NCBI GenBank assembly: GCA_019055375.1
Contig: JAHQIW010003624.1
Location: 178,877-242,876 of the forward strand
From: Parelaphostrongylus tenuis
Taxonomy: Eukaryota; Nematoda; Chromadorea; Rhabditida; Metastrongylidae
DNA length: 64,000 bases
Reading direction: 5' to 3'
Shown: in pieces, positions 55,951-64,000 of the stretch
How the letters are laid out: the number at the start of each line of letters is the position of its first letter
Numbering within the stretch: the first letter of the stretch is position 1
Notes under the pieces: generated by a model
The model's database searches: none
Told to the model about the DNA's origin: nothing
What the model saw: the letters and a program-made list of their open reading frames with translations, nothing else
Made by a program: the position numbers and the translations under genes

Positions 55951-58338
55951 TGAGGTCGACGCACGCGATTTCCTTGTTCTTGTCAAGGGATTAAGGCGGA
56001 AGCCAACTAGTTTCTCAACCTCATTTATGGCTCCATCTTCCCAATCAGCATTCTTCCGCTAACCATAAATAGTTGTGTGATCCATAATCACCTCTTCAAT
56101 AGTTTTTATGGAAATTTCGTAGTAGCTAACTGATCTCTCACACCCTAACAGCACTTTCCCGAACACCAACCTGACGTTCACCGAAGAATGGGATTGCAGG
56201 CAAAATCACAATCTTTGGCCAGCCACCAGCGGCATCGGTATCATTAATAGTACCCTGTGCTTCGTTATCTGCATCACTGTCTTTAATGCTACAGCTTTCA
56301 GAAAAAAAGCGTTTTCTTGGACCTTATCTTCAACACGGCCCTCCTCCTTGTTTAACATAGGCAAGCTCTCTAGGAAGGCTTGCTATTTTTTCACTTTAGC
56401 CTCAGCATTGACATAGTGTCAACGTATTAGGCTTCTCGAAGAGTATGCGGTTTCGTTTTTGCGTACAACAACCATAAGTATTTCAAAGCATACGTTGCAC
56501 TAAAATGAATCACAGTTAGGAGATATGACTCGGGTGGGCAGTGGGCATTGATATCTAAAGAAAGTTGGAGGATAGGTCTCAAATATTCTGATGAGATTTC
56601 AGAACTATCTGCACGTGCTTCTATTAAAGTGATATGAAGAGATGGGGCGAGACAAGATCCAGAAAGTACTTGAGGGCATAATAGATTGAAGGAAAGCAAA
56701 TTACTTAAACTAGTGTGCGTAACTATTGACAAACACTGCAGCAATAAATACGGTCCATAATAAAGCACAAGTGGCGGTTGAAAACTCGTAACTCATACGA
56801 GAGAACAAAGCCTGCTTAGTTTCCATGTAAGTCACAATTTTCTAAAATGTGCTGTTAATAGCGATATGTTATTAGTTATCGAGGAAGAGGCGTAGCATGC
56901 AGCGTGAAGTATTATTTATGACAAGCATTCGATTGGTTCAATGTCCCTTAGAAAGCATTTGAGGAGAAGCTTCATTTGGAGAGCTTTTTGCGCTGCTTTT
57001 CTCTTGAAAGGATACGACAGGAGAGTCTTTTTTCCCTATCGTTTCCACCTCTTATTTCGAGCATCTTACTTCTGCATCAGCCCCAACTGTCTTGCTCCGA
57101 TTCAGTAAGAAATATGACCAAAGGAATTCGAAAAGAAGTTCGTTCGTTGACCTTTGTGCAGCACGCAACATAATCCGTCTAGGCACAGTAAGTTAATCGA
57201 TGTCTAAAGAGACTGTTGCGGCGTTGAAAGTCAGCACAAAGAAAATTGGTGCGCTTTCGATGTGTTTTTGGTATTGTTATCACCAACCTTCACTTTGTTG
57301 TTCATGTCGTTAATCGCCTTATCACAAAAACGGTTTAGTTTCTTCATATGCTAAGTTGTTCTAACACAATCATCGGTATGCTACCATTTGGCTTAATTAT
57401 TGGAGTGTGAGATGCCAAATGCGCGAATGAATAGAAAGCTACTACCTAAAAGGCGAGAGTGAAGCGCCTTATACAACTATATGGATGCCTCAACTTTTCT
57501 AATGTGCTCATAAGGCGGTCGAACACGCTTCAGACAAAAAGCCAGCATGGTGCCCAAACTCTTCACAAGAATTGTTTTTTTTTTTCGTCACTTCAAAGGC
57601 GTGCATTGTTTTGAATATTTTTTGATCAGGGCGTTTTGGGAAACCAAAATGTGAAATTATCTTAAATCATTTTCAGGCTACATGGACTCAAGAAATAATT
57701 CTTACTTAAATTGTCCACTACATCCCTATTTCCAATATTCTCACGGTCATAAATATATTTTCATTCAAAAGGATTATTGGGCCACAAAGCATTTTGAAAA
57801 AGGGGGTGTTTTAGTGTATGGCTTCCTTCAAAGAGGATTTCCTCACAATGTTGAGACAATTTCCCTCTTCATTACTACCATATACCTCTTCAATTAACTG
57901 TGTAATTTTTCTTGAACGTTATAGTCTCTTATTTTTCTTTCACTTTGTGAATCCCAGTTCTTCTAGCACTCAATCGTTTTTGAGTTTTTTCTCTAAGGTC
58001 GTAGAATAGTGGTAAAGCGAGTCCCCTTGCAAGTTCGAGGATTACCTGACTATGGCCTTAAATAGGGCGTTCACTGTGGATTGTCGGAGAGCATTGGCTG
58101 CCGGGTACGGCCCCGTCGCGCCGTGATGGGCATCACATCCACTCTGTTACGGCGTCCCTCAATATCGCTTATTGTATGGCAAAATTACAATCACTCACAA
58201 ACTTCAGAGGAAGTCCTCGATTCATAATGATACAACGCGAGCACACACGAACAGGGTATGTATGCGTGCCCGCCCTCATCTGCACCCTCTTCTCCACGCA
58301 ATTCTCACTAGCTTAACGACTCCGCCCACCGCTTGCAG
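55951..58338. other. anonymous DNA
   Basis: No supported gene. On the minus strand at about 56,801-56,724 a short frame starts with a signal-peptide-like segment (ALLWTVFIAAVFVNSYA) and then stops. An overlapping frame (56,768-56,427, 113 codons) has no recognised domain. The two do not join convincingly. Confidence 0.4.
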
Positions 58339-58458
58339 ACACTTCCTGATGACTGGCATCGATTTTTTCTCCTCATTCGCGCCGGCGTCTCCCCAAACGC
58401 CACCGCAGTTTCTCCCTTCCGGACACGTGCTCAGCCGTCGTCACGTCCAGCTGCTAAG
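58339..58458 (+). other. possible 120-base exon in a GC-rich island
   Basis: The stretch 58,235-58,460 is clearly GC-richer than its surroundings. A CGCTTGCAG acceptor-like site precedes 58,339 and a CTAAG|GTGGGT donor-like site follows 58,458. Two frames are open between them, both Pro/Ser/Ala-rich with no recognised domain. It could equally be a promoter-proximal non-coding exon. Confidence 0.25.
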
Positions 58459-59314
58459 GTGGGTTATAAGTTCAGTTTCTATATTTGTTTAGCTATGTTT
58501 TTAGTTTTGAATTAGTTCACTTTGCTTATCTGGCTTTTTGGAGTCATTTGACTCGGAATTCCATAAAATATGATTGTTGTAATGTCGACAAGTTATTACG
58601 ATGACGATTTGGCTGTGCCCTTTTGGCTCGGCTTTCGTGTTTTATCGAAAACATTATTCGATTGCTTGTTATTTTGGATTGAGATATATCTTGGAGTGCT
58701 GTGCTTGTGAATAGCTCAAAATAAAATCGTTTCCATTGTCTCCGCCCTAAATCATGCTCTGAAAACACATGTTTCGCCTTTTTCATGTTACATCACAAGA
58801 GTTTTAACGGTGTACTACACCTCTTAAAAGGTCTTTTTTGCCCTGTAACAGTACATTTAACATTTTGTTTCTCACCTAAACTTTTTTTCGCTGAACGAAG
58901 TTCTTCCTTCGAACTTGTAAGCAATTCGATAACAACAATTTGGACAATTTCAATGATGTAATTGTTTTCGGAGAGGACTTCTTTGTGCTCTGTAACAATG
59001 AAAAATAGATTGGGATTCGCAAATTTCGTAACGACAATAGACAGTGGCTCGACGTCGGTGTCGCGCTGAGGGAAACCTATATTCTTTAGGAAGCTACAGC
59101 GCAATGAAAGTTTTTTCTAAAAAATTGAATGCATCATCAGATTTATTGGAATTTGTGCTAACGAACTATCACCAGAAGTTTAGGAAAAATCCTTTGTCCA
59201 GCGAAAAATGCGCCGAAATGCGCAAAGTGTGAAACACAATATTTTTACTGTTACAGCGCTTCAAGAGAGGATATTTCACAAATAAAGCACACCACTGAGA
59301 TTTTTGAGATATAA
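58459..59314. other. anonymous DNA with U-repeat words
   Basis: It contains several CTGTAACA and TGTTACAGCG words (58,838; 58,990; 59,251) that recur near 10.13 and 60.02 kb. These may be remnants of one dispersed family of unknown type. No gene recognised. Confidence 0.4.
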
Positions 59315-59714
59315 GCCTGATAATCATTTTTTTGAGCCACGCATGTCAGTGGTCTATCAATGAGGGCTGACTTATAGAGTCCGATACACATGTTTTAATC
59401 TTGCGATCTCGTCAGCCGGGCAGTTACACTTTCTCGACTTTTGTCAATCCTGTGTGGGTGCTCCAGTGCCCACACTAAGAGTTAGCGACGACGAACGTTT
59501 CACACTCTATGTCCAGTGAAATTATCACCAAACATAGAGCGTTGTAGACTCGATTGCTCTTGTCCAGTATATACAATATATCATATTTTTCGTTTCGTGT
59601 GTCATATATCATATATTCATTATATGAAAAAATTTATATATGAAAATAAATAATAATTTATGTATAAAATATACTATTTCATATGCTCAATATATAAAAA
59701 AATGATTATCAGGC
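59315..59714. mobile_element. X element, copy with perfect 19-bp ends
   Basis: A 400-base element bounded by GCCTGATAATCATTTTTTT and its exact inverse complement. The interior has GAGCCACGCATGTCAGTGG, the hammerhead region, GTGTGGGTGCTCCAGTGCCC, CACACTCTATGTCC and AACATAGAGCGTTGTAGACT, then an AT-rich ATATAT-like half. The terminal repeats differ from the 69-bp ones at 15.3 kb, so X interiors occur with different ends. Confidence 0.75.
59380..59421 (-). ncRNA. hammerhead-like motif (X element)
   Basis: Minus strand: GCCCGG stem I strand, perfect core CUGACGA, stem II GAUC-GCAA-GAUU (4 bp with a G-U), AAAA in place of GAAA, CAUGUG stem III, UA at the cleavage position, and the UCGGAC stem I partner. 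There is one change at the invariant G12. Confidence 0.6.
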
Positions 59715-60745
59715 ATATTGAAATTTGAGCTGTGGTCTTAAGGAAACACTCGAAACGAATGTTTAAAGACACAGTTCATTAGATATTCAAAAACTTCAGA
59801 GCCGTCAAAGTCAAATTTGAAGATAGAAATTTTTTGGTTGCAGAATGAAACTTCTTAGTGTGATGTAACGATTAGAAGATGATAGAGTCTTGCAAAATAA
59901 TTTGATATCTCAATGAAATCAAGTTTTTTGATTTTTTCGAAATTTTGGTATCCAGTTTATAGTCTGAATCTCGAAAATTCCATTAGTGGGCTTTGTTGAC
60001 AAAATTTTTTAAGTGCGCTGTAACAGTAAAAATAGCTGCAGCAGCCTGAAGAATATGAGGTATCGCGTAGCGCGGTACTACGCCGCCGTGCTTTTGTCCG
60101 TATGTGGGATAAGACTGTGCTTTTTCCGATGTCAAATTTGCGAAGCCCCATCTTCTTTTGGCTGTTATAACGCACGAGAAGGTTTTTTCAGGCACAAGAA
60201 CATTATTCAAATTATCGAGATTTTTGCTATCGAATGAGCATATCCCAAACAGTATATCACTTATAGCGAACTATTTTGATTCATTCTTATCGAAATATAT
60301 TTTTGTGCTAATGAGCTGATACGATATTACTTTCTTGGATAATTCATTGGTCTGTTTTTAGAGATAGTACAAGTCGTAGCATATTTCAATCCGCTTCCCT
60401 CTCGCCAATTACATATCCATGGTAATGGTCTGTTTTAGGAATACTAACGTTTGCAGGGCTCAATCCGTCAGTTTAGGAAACTTACCATTTGCGGATGCAG
60501 TTAGCTTTACGTTAGCCTCAAAAACGTCCCCCTTTAGTTGACGTTGTTTTTCAAGAAAATTTCATTTGGATTTAACTCAACTGTTTATCACGTTCATCTG
60601 TTATCTGATCTCCTTACTATGTGGCCACCTATCTGTGTTTCGTTGTCGATACAGACATTTCTGCATTCCGAATATGGGATAGCATTCAAAGAGTTAAGTG
60701 TGCAAACGAACTAAGCGTTATAAACGCTGATTGATTTTCACAAAA
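59715..60745. other. anonymous DNA
   Basis: No gene recognised. U-repeat words occur at 60,018-60,030. A hairpin-like TATCGCGTAGCGCGGTACTA lies at 60,061-60,080. Confidence 0.4.
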
Positions 60746-60749
60746 CTGC

Positions 60750-61312
60750 TCTTGCACCATGTAGGTGGCGCGCAGGTAGTATCAGCCCACCTCTCTGTTG
60801 TATATCAAGGTAATGGAGGAAGCACTAAATCGAAAAGGTAAGCACGGTACCTAATGTCCGCTATCTGGATGGTGGCTTTTTTGAGAGGCTCGAATGCGTC
60901 CTCTGCAGCTCCATCTTTTGTCTAATAGTTCCTTGACATCGTATTCCATATTCATTGAACTCAAGATGTAAATGCGAGGTGGCGACCTCCATAATAAGAC
61001 AACATTGAGTTCATTTTGTTTACCTTTCTACAATAGATTCTTTATAAAGTAGGTTTCGTCCATAATTAAGAGCCCGATCTATCCCGCTTCATTGAGCTTA
61101 CTGAGCATTGTTCCTGCCTCAGTGGTGTCTTCAGAAACGGTGATAGCATCATTCGCAAAACGAAGTTATGATAGGATTTTCCATCTACACTTATGCCCTC
61201 TCGTACTCGTCGACAGCACGATGTTTTTACAAGCCGTAAACAGATATGCAATTTTGGTAGTTTCGCCACCATCAGTGCGGCAAAGATCCAAGTCTGCTAT
61301 CTCCATCAATTA
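60750..61312 (-). pseudogene. RTE-type reverse transcriptase fragment, second lineage
   Basis: Frame-shifted minus-strand pieces read REGISVDGKSY, then LRFANDAITVSEDTTEAGTM (an FADD-box equivalent decayed to FAND), LSKLNEAG, SSMNMEYDVKELLDKR, AAEDAFEPLKKATIQIADIR and RAYLFDLVLPPLP with TTERWADT. This order (FADD box, TTEAGTML, NMEND, then RAHLFD and ETWA) is that of an RTE-type element, but the wording differs from the other two RTE copies here, so it is a separate lineage. Both ends are truncated. Confidence 0.75.
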
Positions 61313-61317
61313 ATACA

Positions 61318-62765
61318 ATGTTCACCTGTATCACCTGTCGTTCCGCTGTTCGTCGAGTGATTCGAGCGGGCACCAACAGCACTTCCATATTTTCCTGTCC
61401 CGTGGAAGAGTACGTTAGTGGGCTTTCCTCGCTCTAGGGATTTGTTGAGCATTATACCTTCCTTTCATGCTTTTCGTGAAGAAACCGGACTATCGCGTCG
61501 GTGGTCTTCATGTAGAGTGCTTGATATGACGAGGAATGTAGTCGGTAACCATTCTAGTCCATCGGCTGTCGTTGAAGCGTATCACGTGCCCAGCTCACTT
61601 TATTTCATATACTCTGACCTGCAAAACGCCGTCTTCAATCTTCTATCGTTGATGTAGTTCGGAGCTTCCGATACTACCTTTTTTTTTTGCGAGAAATAGG
61701 ATACTTCTAGCATCGACCTTTCGACTGCGCGCTCAATAACACCAAGTGCTCTTTTATCCTGCTTACGTAGCGATCAGATTTGCGCTGCATACGCTATGGG
61801 CAAGGATAACCGCAGAGTCGAAAATGTGGGCACGGAGTCGGATGTTCCCACTCCTCTTCATTACATCTCTGATGCTGTTATACACTTCACAAGCTCCTCG
61901 TTTCCTCCTACTCAACTCTAGAGCTAGGTCGTTCATCATGTTCACTTCATGACCTAGATAGACATAACTGGATCATTCGGAGATATCAGTTTCGTTCGAA
62001 GTGAAGGGGGCGTTGTAAACCCACCCGTTCCTCATGGACATCGTTTTCGTTGGATTTAGTTGAAGGCCAATCATTCCACTGGTGTTGTCGAAATCATTTA
62101 ACATTCTATCTATTTGGCCAATGCTCAATGTTGTGAGGACGATATCATCAGCGAGGAGAAGATGATTTAATCGTCGACCGTCAGTTTTCGCTCCCATATC
62201 GTCCCATTCTAATGCTCGCATGGCGTTTTGTAAGGTGGCAGTAAATAGTTTTAGCGAAATTGTATCGCCTTGTCGAACCCCTCCTCTTACGTCAATGTTG
62301 ATAGTGTTGTAGAATGAAGATATTTGGTTTTGAAATCTTCATAAAGCTCACAAAGGATCATCATGTACCGTGTAGGGACGCCCTGATTAACCAGAGCCTC
62401 TATAACCGCTTCTGTTTCCACTGAATCAAAGTCTTTCTTCATATCGATAACAATGAGATAGATCGGTTGTTTGTGCTCTCGTGAAACCTCAATGAGTCTT
62501 GTAATCGTGTGGATATAGTCTATGGTACTAAATTCTCTTCGTAACTCTGCTTGTTCGCATGGCTGTCCTTCTTCCAGTGTTCTGTCAATCCTGTTTGGGA
62601 TGACTCGAGTGAAGAGTTCATAGACAACAGACAATAGGCTGAATGGGCGATAATTGACGATGTTGTGAACTCTATTCAAACAACAACACGATCTTGTTGG
62701 CTTAGTATTGATTGGGGACCTTGCATTCTGAGAGCTAGTGAGTGGTGTGCACACAATTTTAGGCG
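61318..62765 (-). pseudogene. RTE-type retrotransposon, longest copy
   Basis: Minus strand, high to low: NYRPFSLLSVVYELFTRVI, RTLEEGQPCEQAELR, FSTIDYIHTITRLIEVSREH, IDMKKDFDSVETEAVIEAL, a frameshift near 62,290, then RALEWDDMGAKTDGRRLNHL, LADDIV (the palm box), a DRMLNDFDNTSG block, YVYLGHEVNMMNDLALELS and a decayed C-terminal part to about 61,330. The N-terminal endonuclease is missing. The 3' end carries ACAGGTGATACAGGTGA-like repeats. The 5' break lies directly against Penelope C. Confidence 0.92.
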
Positions 62766-62774
62766 TTTAAAACA

Positions 62775-64000
62775 TGTTCTTAAATAGCGATTTTTTTACA
62801 TGTGAAGGATGAGAGGAAGGTGCTTGACGAAAATGTTTTTGCTACTTGGTTCTCGATGTCATTTTGTACCATAGCCTCTATTCAAAACTTTATTTGGATG
62901 TTTAAGAATGGAAGCCAGCTTATGTTTGGACTCTCTCGCGTAAATTTTATATGCTTTGACTGTTCATTCAAGATCTCAAAACACTAATCCATTTCCTCTT
63001 GTGTGGAACAGGCAATGAAACAATCGTCTATATACCGGATTTAGAGCAATGGGCGGAGAACGAGAACTGGAACCTTCACCTTATACATGAAAGCGATGGC
63101 AAGACTAGGTGCCAAACCTTCACCCATAGCTAATCCCCTCAGTTGTGTAAAGTATTCACCCGACCACCGAAAGATTGAACAACTAAGATGTTGTTTCGAG
63201 CGAGTCATTAGTTGTCGAATTGAGAAGCCATGCATATTTACTTTTTGTTTATTTTCTGTTAGAAGTTCGAAAATGTCTTGTATTGCAGAGTAATTATATA
63301 CTTTTGTATAGAGTGCGCTAACATCAAATGACTCCATTACTTGCGAATTGTTTGGTTCCGCGCAACGTAGGTGATCTAGGAACATTTGAATATTGGGTAG
63401 GAGGACTGATATGACTCCAGGCACATGATTAAATATAACGGTATAGGACCGGACAAAATGGATCAATGTTCTTGAGCCAAGAGATAACTGAAGCTTCCAT
63501 ACCCGCTGCCCTTGCCGTGTTGACCCATTCTTGGTTGAAATTTTTATATTGGAGTTTATATTCCTTATCAGAGGATGGATGTTAGAGGGAGACATTCTGA
63601 AGATGCTTCTCCGTTGTTTCGACATCCAGCTGACTTGGAATTACTACAAATTTCCCACCTATATCACTTACGAATAGACGGATAGATTTTGATCTTATGA
63701 GCTCCCTGTTTGGGACCAACCTTGTTTTTGCCTGTGTGTCAGATTGGAGCTAGATTTTTTGTGCCAAAGTGGTTGAATATTTGCAGAACTTCGTTTGAAA
63801 AAACGCGAAAAATAGGGTCAAGTTCGCTATTTGATTTTTCTTCCTTGTAAAAAGCTCGATGAGTGGTAGTGCCTCTGTTTGTTTTTCGTTACCTAACCCT
63901 TCTAATCTAGCCTTGCAGAGTAGTTGATTTTTAAGTTCTTGTAAACTGCATACGATCTTGCGCAGGGTTAATTTTGAAAAGGGTTGACTATTCATTTACC
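62775..64000 (-). pseudogene. Penelope-like element C, runs off the window
   Basis: Minus strand, high to low: an N-terminal region with SKLTLRKIVCSLQELKNQLL and LPLIELFTRKKNQIANL (63,995-63,750). The RT frame 63,625-63,041 has SPSNIHPLIRNINSNIKIS, VMESFDVSALYTKVYN, MHGFSIRQLM, FRWSGEYFTQLRGLAMGEGL and APSLAIAFMYKV. It continues to YIDDCFIACSTQEE near 63,010 and a HPSHVKKSLFKNMF end near 62,780. It is the best preserved Penelope RT here, but still frameshifted. The 3' half is lost where RTE sequence starts. The 5' end lies beyond base 64,000. Confidence 0.9.

Noticed and set aside
56427..56768. 113-codon minus-strand frame, with a nearby signal-peptide-like start in another frame
   Set aside because: The hydrophobic start stops within 27 codons and does not join the longer frame through a credible intron.
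1..64000. CRISPR arrays, bacterial operons, prophage or ribosomal RNA
   Set aside because: No regularly spaced direct repeats, no dense strand-consistent coding and no rRNA-like conserved blocks were seen. The repeats present are eukaryotic element families.

Overview
The window looks like gene-poor, repeat-rich chromosomal DNA from a metazoan, most probably a strongylid (hookworm-like) parasitic nematode. The composition is AT-rich, there are no operons or bacterial ribosome sites, and possible exons are short and flanked by GT/AG. The retroelement proteins (an RTE-type reverse transcriptase and a Penelope-like reverse transcriptase with a GIY-YIG end) have the wording I associate with hookworm genomes. 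The taxon is inferred from memory of those families and was not checked by search. No intact, recognisable host gene was found. Almost everything that can be identified is a decayed mobile element.

Layout. 1-8.3 kb: mostly anonymous DNA, one tRNA-derived SINE (family A) and an unclassified 0.9-kb repeat (Z). 8.4-9.9 kb: cluster of family B tRNA-like elements, including a foldback element with a tRNA-like core. 11.3-12.1 kb: SINE-A pair. 12.5-13.1 kb: unrecognised coding-like stretch. 14.6-15.6 kb: mariner relic and an inverted-repeat element (X) carrying a near-perfect hammerhead ribozyme (HHR). 19.1-19.5 kb: best candidate host coding sequence (two exons, minus strand). 20.4-26.4 kb: a TIR element (V), a Penelope end, an RTE fragment, a Penelope copy. 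28.4-35 kb: further HHR elements (X, W) and tRNA-like elements. 35.0-38.4 kb: head-to-head pair of Penelope elements. 40.0-45.3 kb: inverted segmental duplication of about 1.15 kb surrounding V and W elements. 45.7-51 kb: Penelope relic, V and W elements. 51.7-55.95 kb: Z repeat split by a second head-to-head Penelope pair, with a recognisable target-site duplication. 59.3-64 kb: X element, two different RTE fragments, and a Penelope copy running off the end.

How the parts connect. Penelope copies supply reverse transcriptase and endonuclease and carry small hammerhead ribozymes just before their 3' termini. Short non-coding elements (X and W) with terminal inverted repeats also carry hammerhead motifs; the best W copy has one in each terminal repeat, reading outward. 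tRNA-like SINE or foldback elements (A, B, C) form a second non-coding class. The most interesting point is this set of hammerhead-bearing inverted-repeat elements next to hammerhead-bearing Penelope elements.
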